Shown: in pieces, positions 45,997-53,880 of the stretch
How the letters are laid out: each line of letters starts with the position of its first letter
Numbering within the stretch: position 1 is the first letter of the stretch
Source of the DNA: JBGVSA01 sp041807905
Lineage (GTDB): Bacteria; Pseudomonadota; Gammaproteobacteria; Burkholderiales; Rhodocyclaceae
DNA length: 64,000 nucleotides
Direction of reading: 5' to 3'
Assembly (NCBI RefSeq): GCF_041807905.1
Contig: NZ_JBGVSA010000003.1
Span: 197,855-261,854, forward strand
The notes under the pieces: generated by a model
Seen by the model: only the letters and a program-made list of their open reading frames with translations
Database searches by the model: none
Told to the model about the DNA's origin: nothing
Made by a program: the position numbers and the translations under genes

Positions 45997-47763
45997 ATGA
46001 TCCCACCCTCATTCGTGGAACAGTTGCTTGCGCGCGTCGACATCGTCGACGTGATCGAGCGCTATGTACCACTCAAAAAGGGAGGAGCGAACTATCTGGC
46101 GTGCTGCCCGTTCCACAACGAGAAATCACCTTCGTTCACCGTCAGCCCGAGCAAGCAGTTCTACCACTGCTTCGGCTGCGGGGCGCATGGCACGGCAATC
46201 GGCTTCCTGATGGAATACGGCGGCACCTCGTTCCGCGACACCGTCAAGGAACTGGCCAGCCAGGTTGGCATGCAAATGCCGGACGAAGAGCGCTTCGATC
46301 ACGCCGCACATGCGCACGGTCAGTCGCTCATCGAGGTGATGGCAACTGCCGCGCGCTTCTATCGCAGCCAGCTCAAGACCGCCCCCGCAGCCATCGAGTA
46401 CCTCAAGAAGCGCGGCCTCACCGGCGAGATCGCGGCACGATTCGGCATCGGCTATGCCGGTGAAGACTGGCAGTCGTTGCGCAACGCGTTCCCGGGCCAT
46501 TATGACGACGCGGCACTCATCGAGGCAGGCCTGGTCATCCAGAACGATGCAGGCCGGCGCTATGACCGCTTCCGCGAGCGAATCACCTTCCCGATCCTCG
46601 ATCAGCGCGGCAATGTCATCGGATTCGGCGGACGCATCATCGGCGCGGGCGAACCCAAGTACTTGAATTCGCCCGAAACACCGCTATTTGAAAAGGGTCG
46701 CGAACTCTACGGTCTGTGGCAGGCGCGGCAGGCCATCCGTGAAAGCAGCACCGTCGTCGTCGTTGAAGGCTACATGGATGTCGTAGCACTGGCGCAGTTC
46801 GGTTTCGGCGCAGCCGTCGCCACGCTCGGCACGGCCACGACGCCCACGCATATCCAGAAGCTGTTCCGCCAGGCCGAACGCATCGTGTTCTGCTTCGACG
46901 GCGATACGGCAGGCCGCAAAGCCGCGCGCCGGGCACTCGACGCCAGCCTTGAACAACTCTCGGACGACAAGACGGTGCGGTTTCTGTTCTTGCCACCAGA
47001 GCACGACCCGGACAGCTATGTGCGCGAAAACGGCCTGGAGGCATTCCGCCGCGCCGTCGAAGACGCCATGCCACTGACCGAGTTCCTGATGCGCGAACTG
47101 CGACAGGACAATGATCTGACGACCGCCGAAGGACGGGCACGACTCGTGCACGTAGCAAAAGACTTCGTACCCCGCGTAGCCGCTCCGGTGCTGCGCCTGC
47201 AATTGATCCGGGCGCTCGCCGAGGACAGCGGGCTGCCTGAAGGACAGATAGAGACTGCGCTCGGGCTCAAGACGGCATCGGGAAAACCTCGCAAGGCTGC
47301 GCCAAGACAGGCGCCCCGCACCGGCCCCGTGAGCCCGTTGCGACAGCTGCTGCGCGTGCTGGCGGCATACCCGAATCTCTGCGGGCACGTTCCGTTCGAG
47401 GTAGCGCTTGCCCTGGAGGACTCCCCGGAGAAGTCCGCCCTGCTCGCCCTGCTCGATGCGTTCGATGACGGCGCGCTGGAGGCACGGTCGCTGGCGATGT
47501 TCTATGAAAGGTTCCGCGATACGCCAGTAGAGGCGGTATTCGGAGACCTCCTGTCGGCGCTCGAAAACAATCATTACACGGAAGACACTGCCACAACGGT
47601 GTTGTCCGATCTATTGTTGAAGCATCGTCTGCACACCGTGGAAACGCGCATCGCTGAGTTGAACCAACGCATGGCGTCGCGCGGCCCGAACCCTGAAGAG
47701 TTACAGCAGCTGCAAACGCTTCTCAAGGAAAAACAGAAGCTTAAGTCTGGACAGGCAGACTGA
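45997..47763 (+). CDS. dnaG: DNA primase
   Basis: Makes RNA primers for replication. The 588-aa protein has the CHC2 zinc finger (Cys37, His40, Cys58, Cys61), the primase core with the Toprim signature VVVEGYMDVVALAQ, DGDTAGRKAARR, and a C-terminal helicase-binding domain from about residue 440. A Pro/Arg-rich linker lies near 425-440. It is preceded by yqeY (87 nt) and followed by rpoD (78 nt), the classic order. Confidence 0.96.
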   Translation: MIPPSFVEQLLARVDIVDVIERYVPLKKGGANYLACCPFHNEKSPSFTVSPSKQFYHCFGCGAHGTAIGFLMEYGGTSFRDTVKELASQVGMQMPDEERFDHAAHAHGQSLIEVMATAARFYRSQLKTAPAAIEYLKKRGLTGEIAARFGIGYAGEDWQSLRNAFPGHYDDAALIEAGLVIQNDAGRRYDRFRERITFPILDQRGNVIGFGGRIIGAGEPKYLNSPETPLFEKGRELYGLWQARQAIRESSTVVVVEGYMDVVALAQFGFGAAVATLGTATTPTHIQKLFRQAERIVFCFDGDTAGRKAARRALDASLEQLSDDKTVRFLFLPPEHDPDSYVRENGLEAFRRAVEDAMPLTEFLMRELRQDNDLTTAEGRARLVHVAKDFVPRVAAPVLRLQLIRALAEDSGLPEGQIETALGLKTASGKPRKAAPRQAPRTGPVSPLRQLLRVLAAYPNLCGHVPFEVALALEDSPEKSALLALLDAFDDGALEARSLAMFYERFRDTPVEAVFGDLLSALENNHYTEDTATTVLSDLLLKHRLHTVETRIAELNQRMASRGPNPEELQQLQTLLKEKQKLKSGQAD

Positions 47764-47841
47764 GTCCACGCTAAAATTGCCGGTTTCCCCGATTTGTCGA
47801 TCGGGGAAATCAGAGTTCCTGCCCGTGATCCGAGGATTGTA

Positions 47842-49821
47842 ATGGCCAAAGCAAAAGAGACAGTTCGCAAAGACGTTCCCAAAGCGAAAGCCGTCCGGGC
47901 GAAAGACAAAAAAGAACTGCCGATCGATCCGCTGCCCTCCGAGAGCGCAGCCGACGCCGAAATTCGCCGCACCCGCCTGAAGTCGCTGATTGCGCTCGGC
48001 AAGGAGCGCGGTTATCTCACGTACGCCGAAGTCAATGACCATCTCCCAGACGAGATGGTCGATGCCGAGCAGATCGAAACGATCATCTCGACATTCAATG
48101 ACATGGGCATCAAGATCTTCGACGAAGCTCCGGCTGCCGAAGACCTGCTGATGTCCGACAGCGTGCCGACGGCCGTGGTCGACGAAGAAGTCGAAGAAGA
48201 AGCCGAACAAGCGCTTGCGTCGGTGGACTCCGAATTCGGCCGCACGACCGACCCGGTTCGCATGTACATGCGCGAAATGGGTACCGTCGAACTGCTGACC
48301 CGTGAAGGCGAAATCGAGATCGCCAAGCGCATCGAAGATGGCCTCAAGCACATGGTCATCGCGATTTCTGCCTGCCCGACCACTATTGCCGACATCCTGA
48401 CCATGGCCGACAAGGTCAGCAAGGATGAGATGCGCATCGACGAACTGGTCGACGGCCTGGTCGACCCCAACGCGGTCGAAGAAGAAGAGGCGGCCGCCTC
48501 GATGCCCGAATCCGATGACGACGAAGAAGTCGAATCCGACAGCGGCGACGAAGAAGAAGACGAGGATGACGATGGCGGCAGTGGCGCCGTATCCGCCTCA
48601 CTGCTGCAACTCAAGGCCGACGCGCTGGAGCGCTTCGAGGTCATCCGTGGCCTGTACACGAAGATGATCCCCGCGCTGACCAAGAAGGGCTCGCACGACA
48701 AGACGTACATCAAGCTGCACGACCAGATCAGCGGCGAACTGATGAACATCCGCTTCACCGCGCGCATCACCGAAAGCCTGTGCGACTCGGTGCGCCACAT
48801 GGTGGAAGACGTGCGCAAGCACGAACGCAAGATTCTCGAGCTGTGCGTGGATCGCTCCGGCATGGCGCGCCAGCACTTCATCAAGACCTTCCCGGGCAAC
48901 GAAACCAACCTCGATTGGCTCAAGGGCGAGATCGCTACCGGCGCACCTTACGTGGCAACGCTGATCCGCATGCAGCCGGCAGTGCTGGAAGAGCAGCAGA
49001 AGCTGATCGACCTGCAGGAACGCATCCAGATTTCGCTCAAGGACCTCAAGGACATCAACAAGCAGATGTCCACCGGCGAAGCGAAAATGCGCCGCGCCAA
49101 GCGTGAGATGACCGAAGCCAACCTGCGTCTGGTGATCTCGATCGCGAAGAAGTACACCAACCGCGGCCTGCAGTTCCTCGACCTGATCCAGGAAGGCAAC
49201 ATCGGCCTGATGAAGGCGGTGGACAAGTTCGAATACCGTCGTGGCTATAAGTTCTCGACGTACGCCACGTGGTGGATCCGCCAGGCCATCACGCGCTCGA
49301 TCGCCGACCAGGCACGCACGATCCGTATCCCGGTTCACATGATCGAGACGATCAACAAGATGAACCGCATCTCCCGCCAGATCCTGCAAGAGACGGGGCA
49401 AGAGCCGGATCCGGCAACGTTGGCGATCAAGATGGAGATGCCGGAAGACAAGATCCGCAAGATCCTGAAGATCTCCAAGGAGCCGATCTCGATGGAAACA
49501 CCCATCGGCGACGACGACGATTCGCACCTGGGCGACTTCATCGAAGACACCGCCACGCTGGCTCCGGCGGACGCCGCGATGTATTCGTCGCTCAAGGGAG
49601 TCACCGCCGAGATCCTCGATTCGCTCACGCCGCGTGAAGCCAAGGTCCTGCGCATGCGCTTCGGTATCGAGATGAATACCGACCACACGTTGGAAGAAGT
49701 CGGCAAACAGTTCGACGTCACGCGTGAGCGTATTCGCCAGATCGAAGCCAAGGCATTGCGCAAGCTCCGCCATCCGTCGCGCTCCGAGAAGCTGCGCAGC
49801 TTCCTCGACGGCGAAGGCTGA
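47842..49821 (+). CDS. rpoD: RNA polymerase sigma factor RpoD (sigma-70)
   Basis: Primary sigma factor. The 659-aa protein has region 1.1 (about 35-100), region 1.2 (TDPVRMYMREMGTVELLTREGEI), a strongly acidic non-conserved stretch (about 212-246, almost all Asp/Glu/Ser), region 2 with the -10-recognising RRGYKFSTYATWWIRQAI, region 3, and region 4 (HTLEEVGKQFDVTRERIRQIEAKALRKLRHP). ATG 47842 is preferred to an earlier in-frame ATG at 47794 by homology. A terminator follows 10 nt after its stop codon. Confidence 0.97.
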   Translation: MAKAKETVRKDVPKAKAVRAKDKKELPIDPLPSESAADAEIRRTRLKSLIALGKERGYLTYAEVNDHLPDEMVDAEQIETIISTFNDMGIKIFDEAPAAEDLLMSDSVPTAVVDEEVEEEAEQALASVDSEFGRTTDPVRMYMREMGTVELLTREGEIEIAKRIEDGLKHMVIAISACPTTIADILTMADKVSKDEMRIDELVDGLVDPNAVEEEEAAASMPESDDDEEVESDSGDEEEDEDDDGGSGAVSASLLQLKADALERFEVIRGLYTKMIPALTKKGSHDKTYIKLHDQISGELMNIRFTARITESLCDSVRHMVEDVRKHERKILELCVDRSGMARQHFIKTFPGNETNLDWLKGEIATGAPYVATLIRMQPAVLEEQQKLIDLQERIQISLKDLKDINKQMSTGEAKMRRAKREMTEANLRLVISIAKKYTNRGLQFLDLIQEGNIGLMKAVDKFEYRRGYKFSTYATWWIRQAITRSIADQARTIRIPVHMIETINKMNRISRQILQETGQEPDPATLAIKMEMPEDKIRKILKISKEPISMETPIGDDDDSHLGDFIEDTATLAPADAAMYSSLKGVTAEILDSLTPREAKVLRMRFGIEMNTDHTLEEVGKQFDVTRERIRQIEAKALRKLRHPSRSEKLRSFLDGEG

Positions 49822-49831
49822 TACACTTCCC

Positions 49832-49861
49832 GCCCGGACCGGTTCGCCGATCCGGGCTTTT
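49832..49861 (+). terminator. Intrinsic terminator of rpoD
   Basis: Outer stem GCCCGGA/TCCGGGC (49832-49838 with 49851-49857) and inner CGG/CCG closing a stable TTCG tetraloop, followed by TTTT. It lies between rpoD and the intron-containing tRNA gene. Confidence 0.88.
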
Positions 49862-49903
49862 CATGACGAGGCAGCAGCATGCCCTTGTCATGAAGCAGTT
49901 CCA

Positions 49904-50221
49904 GGGCCTCTAGCTCATGCCTGGTTAGAGCAGCGGACTCATTCGCAGGGCACGACGCGATCCGTCGCAAATGCCCGCAAAGAGTGCCGTGCATACGGAA
50001 ACGATGCACGGGATGGTGTCAAATTCGGCGAAACCTAAGTGCCTCTCCGGCATAGGGCAACGCCGAGCCAAGCTTCGGCGCATCCGCGCCGTTGAAGGTG
50101 TAGAGACTAGACGGCACCCACCTAAGGCACACGCTATGGTGAAGGCATAGTCCAGGGAGTGGCGAAAGTCACACAAACCGGAATCCGTTGGTGCCGAGTT
50201 CGACTCTCGGGGGGCCCACCA
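49904..50221 (+). tRNA. tRNA-Ile2(CAU) interrupted by a group I intron
   Basis: Exon 1 is 49904-49942 and exon 2 is 50182-50221; joined they give a 79-nt tRNA with encoded CCA. The acceptor stem GGGCCTC pairs with GGGGCCC; D-stem GCTC/GAGC; anticodon stem GCGGA/TCCGT around loop CTCATAA; T-arm CCGAG/CTCGG around TTCGACT. The anticodon is CAT. C4-G69 and C5-G68 pairs, known TilS recognition features, favour tRNA-Ile2 (lysidine-modified, reading AUA) over elongator tRNA-Met. The gene is split after anticodon position 36 by a 239-nt intron, so splicing is needed for function. No own promoter is evident; the gene follows rpoD and its terminator. Confidence 0.93.
49943..50181 (+). ncRNA. Self-splicing group I intron (Azoarcus-like) in tRNA-Ile(CAU)
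   Basis: Group I fold can be drawn in full. The guide GTG at 49984-49986 pairs with exon CAT, giving U-G at the 5' splice site, extended by TC/GA. P2 is CCGTGCAT with 50004-50011, capped by GAAA. P3 is GGTGTC (50015-50020) with GGCACC (50113-50118); J3/4 is AAA. P4 is TTCGGC (50024-50029) with GCCGAG (50062-50067); P5 is CCTA with TAGG; P6 follows. P7 is GACTA (50105-50109) with TAGTC (50148-50152); P8 is CACC/GGTG; P9 is GTGGC-GAAA-GTCAC (50159-50172). Terminal G is at 50181. From memory the core is nearly identical to the Azoarcus tRNA-Ile ribozyme. No endonuclease reading frame is present. Confidence 0.93.
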
Positions 50222-50248
50222 GACAACGGCGCTTGGGCGCCGCATAAG

Positions 50249-50281
50249 AGCCGCATCCTCGCTTGGGGATGCGGCTTTTTT
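50249..50281 (+). terminator. Intrinsic terminator after tRNA-Ile
   Basis: Perfect 10-bp stem AGCCGCATCC/GGATGCGGCT (50249-50258 with 50267-50276) followed by a run of six Ts. Confidence 0.92.
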
Positions 50282-50372
50282 GTTGCACGCGCGCCGAGCG
50301 GGTGCCGATCAATGCACTCCCGCGCCACGATGTCATAAGATTCCCCATCCCAATCCATTGCGGAGAGAAGCA

Positions 50373-52022
50373 GTGGCGCGAATCATTCCTGACGGCTGGC
50401 GAGAACTGACCGCCGTTGGCGCGGCGGCGAGAGAGATCGAAACGCTGAGTCTATTCGAGAAAAACCTGCCCGCGTCGTTCACCGTCTTCCACGGCGTGCA
50501 CTGGACTCGCCTCCAGCAGGGCTCGTTGATGGTGGGAGACGTCGACTTTGTCGTTGTATCGCCAGCGGGAGATGTTCTGCTCATCGAGCAGAAAAACGGG
50601 TTCTTGCGCGAAGTACCGGCGAACGGGCCCGGCCCGTTCGACAAGTCCACCAGATCGCTTGTGTCCAATATGGCGCAAGCCGCGGATGCACTTCGACAAC
50701 GCCTCTCGCGCGAGCTCGCGCCGGGGCGTTCTGTTCGCATAGACGCCCTGCTCTACTGCCCTGACTACACGATCCGCGACCCGGGAACGGTTGGCGTCCT
50801 GCCGGAGCGGATCGTCGACGCCCCCAGACGCGAAATGCTCTGCCACGCGATACAGCAGTTGCTGCCGGCCGATTTCGAATCCCCGGATGCGGTCACAAAG
50901 GTGTGCCGTTTCTTCAGCAACGAACTATCCCTAGCCCCGGACGTGCGCGCCTTCGTCAACCAGGCTGACCAGCTCTACACGCGTCTATCAGGCGGACTAG
51001 CGCACTGGGCCCGGCAAATCGAATGCATGCCGCATCGGCTGCACGTCGTCGGCACTGCAGGCTCCGGTAAGACACAGTTGGCGCTTGCGGCACTGGAAGA
51101 CGGTGTCCGTGCCGGCCGACGCGTACTCTACGTCTGCTACAACCGGCCATTGGCCGACCACATTGCCACCATCGTGCCGCCAGAGGCCACCGTGGCGACG
51201 TATCACCACCTTTGCAGCAGGGTGACGCGGAGCCTGGGTGTGACGCCCGACTACTCATCAGCCGACTCTTTCGACCGGATCGGAGCGCCCTTCCCTGCAG
51301 AGGCGGATCTTTCCGCGTGGCAGTTCGACGAGCTGATCGTCGACGAGGGGCAGGATTTTGAACCTGCGTGGTTCGACAACCTGATTCGCTTGCTGCGGCC
51401 GGAAGGCCGGGCCTGGTGGCTCGAAGACCCGATGCAGAGACTCTACAAGCGCGAAAGCGTGGCATTGGCAGATTGGGTACGCATCCGATCCGACACGAAC
51501 TACCGTACGCCGGGCGACATGCTGTCGCAAATCACTGAGTTGCTTGGCTTGACTCACATTACGCACAGTGGCAGTCCGCTGCGCAGCGGCGGCATGAGCG
51601 TGAAGACTTACACTGATGAAACGGGCCTCTCGGAAGCGACGCGACGCGCAGTCACCGAATGCCTGGGTGCCGGCTTTCGTCGCGACATGATCGCGATCAT
51701 CAGTTTCAAGGGCCGCGACAAGTCAGCGCTGATGGCCCTCGAGCAATTGGGATCCAATCGCCTGAAGAAATTCACCGGTCAGTACGACATGCTCGGGAGT
51801 CCCATATTCAGCGATGGTGAGCTGCTGCTGGAGACGGTCTATCGCTTCAAAGGCCAGAGCTGTCCGTGCGTCATCCTGACCGAGATCGAATTCGACACCA
51901 CCGACGAGATCAGCCTTCACAAGCTCTTTGTCGGCGCCACCCGTGCCACGCAGAAGCTGGTGCTTGTCATGTCCGAACACTCGCACCAAGCCCTGGCACA
52001 GCACGCACAACACATGGCGTGA
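50373..52022 (+). CDS. NERD-domain protein with UvrD/REP-like helicase domain
   Basis: 549-residue protein. The N-terminal NERD nuclease-related domain (about 25-150) has GDVDFVVV followed by LLIEQKN, the Asp and Glu-x-Lys of a restriction-like active site. A superfamily I ATPase follows: Walker A GTAGSGKT near residue 230, Walker B VDEGQDFEP near 326, and C-terminal motifs VYRFKGQS and FVGATRATQKLVLV. The GTG at 50373 is preceded by GGAGAGAAG. It lies alone between the intron-containing tRNA and a bidirectional terminator. A role in DNA processing or phage defence is possible for NERD-helicases but is inference here. Confidence 0.85.
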   Translation: MARIIPDGWRELTAVGAAAREIETLSLFEKNLPASFTVFHGVHWTRLQQGSLMVGDVDFVVVSPAGDVLLIEQKNGFLREVPANGPGPFDKSTRSLVSNMAQAADALRQRLSRELAPGRSVRIDALLYCPDYTIRDPGTVGVLPERIVDAPRREMLCHAIQQLLPADFESPDAVTKVCRFFSNELSLAPDVRAFVNQADQLYTRLSGGLAHWARQIECMPHRLHVVGTAGSGKTQLALAALEDGVRAGRRVLYVCYNRPLADHIATIVPPEATVATYHHLCSRVTRSLGVTPDYSSADSFDRIGAPFPAEADLSAWQFDELIVDEGQDFEPAWFDNLIRLLRPEGRAWWLEDPMQRLYKRESVALADWVRIRSDTNYRTPGDMLSQITELLGLTHITHSGSPLRSGGMSVKTYTDETGLSEATRRAVTECLGAGFRRDMIAIISFKGRDKSALMALEQLGSNRLKKFTGQYDMLGSPIFSDGELLLETVYRFKGQSCPCVILTEIEFDTTDEISLHKLFVGATRATQKLVLVMSEHSHQALAQHAQHMA

Positions 52023-52044
52023 ATATACGAAACCGCCGGGCACA

Positions 52045-52076
52045 AAAAAGGGCTGCGATTTCTCGCAGCCCTTTTT
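52045..52076. terminator. Bidirectional intrinsic terminator
   Basis: Perfect 14-bp stem AAAAAGGGCTGCGA/TCGCAGCCCTTTTT (52045-52058 with 52063-52076) around TTTC. T-runs on both strands serve the convergent NERD-helicase gene and the peptide transporter operon. Confidence 0.92.
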
Positions 52077-52094
52077 CATTGCAGCAGAAGCAGA

Positions 52095-53858
52095 TCAAGA
52101 ACCTGCCAGCGCGTTCTTGCCGTCGACGATGTAGCGGTGACGATTGACGATGCGCTTGTCACGCGGGTGCGTACCCGGCACGGCCGAGATCAGCGCCTTC
52201 GTGTACGGGTGCTCCGGGTTCGAGCAGATCTTGTCTGCCGGGCCGGTTTCTACCACCTGGCCCTTGTACATCACGGCCACGCGGTCGCAGAAGTAACGGA
52301 TCACGCCGATGTCGTGGCTGATGAAGATGAAGGAGAGCTTGAGCTTCTCCTGCAGGTCCAGCAGCAGATCCAGAACTTGCGAACGCAGCGTCACGTCCAG
52401 TGCGGAGGTCGGCTCGTCGGCGATGATCAGTCGCGGGTTCAGTGCCAGGGCACGTGCCACGCCGATGCGCTGACGCTGACCGCCCGAGAACGCGTGCGGG
52501 TAGCGGTCCATCGCGAGCGACGGCATACCCACCATGGCCAGCAGTTCAGCCACGCGATCACGCAGCGCTCTGCCCTTGAGCTGGCCGTTGACCAGCAGCG
52601 GCTCGCCAACAATCTGGCCGATCGTCATGCGCGGGTTCAGCGAAGCGAACGGATCCTGGAAGACCATGCGCATTTCACGGTGGATATGCTGCATTTCGTG
52701 CTTGCTGGACTTGGCCAGGTCAATGACCTGACCCGACGAGGCGTTGTAGTGCATTTCGCCGCCCGACGTCGACAGCACGCGGATGATGCAGTTGCCCAGC
52801 GTCGTCTTGCCCGAACCGGATTCGCCCACCACGCCCAGGTTTTCGCCTTCGTACAGGTCGATCGACACGTTGTCGAGCGCCTTGAACGGAGCGCTGGTCG
52901 TGCCCTTGATGAAGGACTTACGGCCCGGATAGACCTTGGACAGGTTGCGGACTTCCAGCAGCTTGGTCGTCGTCACGGTGCTCTTGCGAGCCTTGCGCGC
53001 CGAGGTTTCGAGCTTGCGTACGGAATCGATCAACTGGCCGGTGTACTCGTTCTGCGCGTTGTAGAAAATCTGCTCCGCCGGCCCGAATTCGAGCATTTTG
53101 CCGTTGCGCATCACGCCGATTTCGTCGGCGATTTCCGCCACCACACCCATGTCGTGCGTGATGAACAGAACCGACATGCCGTACGCCTGTTGCAGTTCCT
53201 TGATGAGCGCCAGGATTTCGGCCTGCGTCGTCACGTCCAACGCCGTCGTCGGTTCGTCGGCAATCAGGATGTTCGGGTTGCAGGCCAGCGCCATGGCGAT
53301 CATCGCGCGCTGACGCATACCGCCCGAATATTCGAACGTGTACTTGTCGATCGCGACGGCCGGGTTGGGGATCTCGACGCGGCGCAACAGTTCGATGGCG
53401 CGTGCGCGTGCTTCGGCGTGATCCACCTTCTGGTGCAGCAGGATGGCTTCGGTGATCTGATTGCCGATCGTGTGGATCGGCGACAGCGAAGTCATCGGCT
53501 CCTGGAAGATCATCGCGATCTGGTGACCGCGAATGGAGCGGATTTCCTTGCCACGCGGATGCAGCTTGGCCAGATCGACCACGCCCGTGCCTTTTTCGCC
53601 CGGGTTGTAGAGCATCTGACCGCCCATGATGCGGCCCGGAAAGTCGACGATCTGCAGGATCGAGCGAGCGGCCACGGTCTTGCCGGAGCCGGACTCACCG
53701 ACGATACACAGCGTCTTGCCGCGCTGCATGCGGAAGCTGACGTCATCGACTGCGCGCACGGCGCGGTCGCCCGTACCGAAGTGCGTCTGGAGATTACGCA
53801 CATCCAGGATGATGTCGCTGGCGTTCGGCGCTGCGACGGTATTCACGTTATCAACCAT
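52095..53858 (-). CDS. yejF: Peptide ABC transporter ATP-binding protein, two fused ATPase domains
   Basis: 587-residue protein fusing two ABC ATPase domains, as in YejF (equivalent to OppD plus OppF). Domain 1 has Walker A GESGSGKT (54-61), EYSGGMRQRAM and IADEPTTALD; domain 2 has GESGSGKTT near 348, FSGGQRQRIG and IADEPTSALD. The C-terminal HPYTKALISAVPG segment is typical of oligopeptide importers. It is the last gene of the substrate-binding/permease/permease/ATPase operon, in yejABEF order. The symbol is by analogy; ligand specificity is not shown. Confidence 0.88.
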   Translation of the reverse strand: MVDNVNTVAAPNASDIILDVRNLQTHFGTGDRAVRAVDDVSFRMQRGKTLCIVGESGSGKTVAARSILQIVDFPGRIMGGQMLYNPGEKGTGVVDLAKLHPRGKEIRSIRGHQIAMIFQEPMTSLSPIHTIGNQITEAILLHQKVDHAEARARAIELLRRVEIPNPAVAIDKYTFEYSGGMRQRAMIAMALACNPNILIADEPTTALDVTTQAEILALIKELQQAYGMSVLFITHDMGVVAEIADEIGVMRNGKMLEFGPAEQIFYNAQNEYTGQLIDSVRKLETSARKARKSTVTTTKLLEVRNLSKVYPGRKSFIKGTTSAPFKALDNVSIDLYEGENLGVVGESGSGKTTLGNCIIRVLSTSGGEMHYNASSGQVIDLAKSSKHEMQHIHREMRMVFQDPFASLNPRMTIGQIVGEPLLVNGQLKGRALRDRVAELLAMVGMPSLAMDRYPHAFSGGQRQRIGVARALALNPRLIIADEPTSALDVTLRSQVLDLLLDLQEKLKLSFIFISHDIGVIRYFCDRVAVMYKGQVVETGPADKICSNPEHPYTKALISAVPGTHPRDKRIVNRHRYIVDGKNALAGS

Positions 53859-53880
53859 TTTCTAGACTCTGCGTAATGGA

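Noticed and set aside
49904..49942. tRNA fragment or pseudogene, or an integrase attachment duplication
   Set aside because: The second half with T-arm, acceptor and CCA is present after the intron, so the gene is split rather than truncated.
49981..50181. Homing endonuclease gene within the intron
   Set aside because: All 239 nt are accounted for by ribozyme helices and no open frame of useful length exists.
49904..50221. Elongator tRNA-Met(CAU) as identity
   Set aside because: C4-G69 and C5-G68 acceptor pairs and the Azoarcus precedent point to tRNA-Ile2; not fully excluded without a genome-wide tRNA list.
52137..53876. 579-codon plus-strand frame opposite the double ATPase gene
   Set aside because: Shadow of the minus-strand ABC protein, which has intact Walker and signature motifs; composition is His/Arg/Gln-rich without domains.
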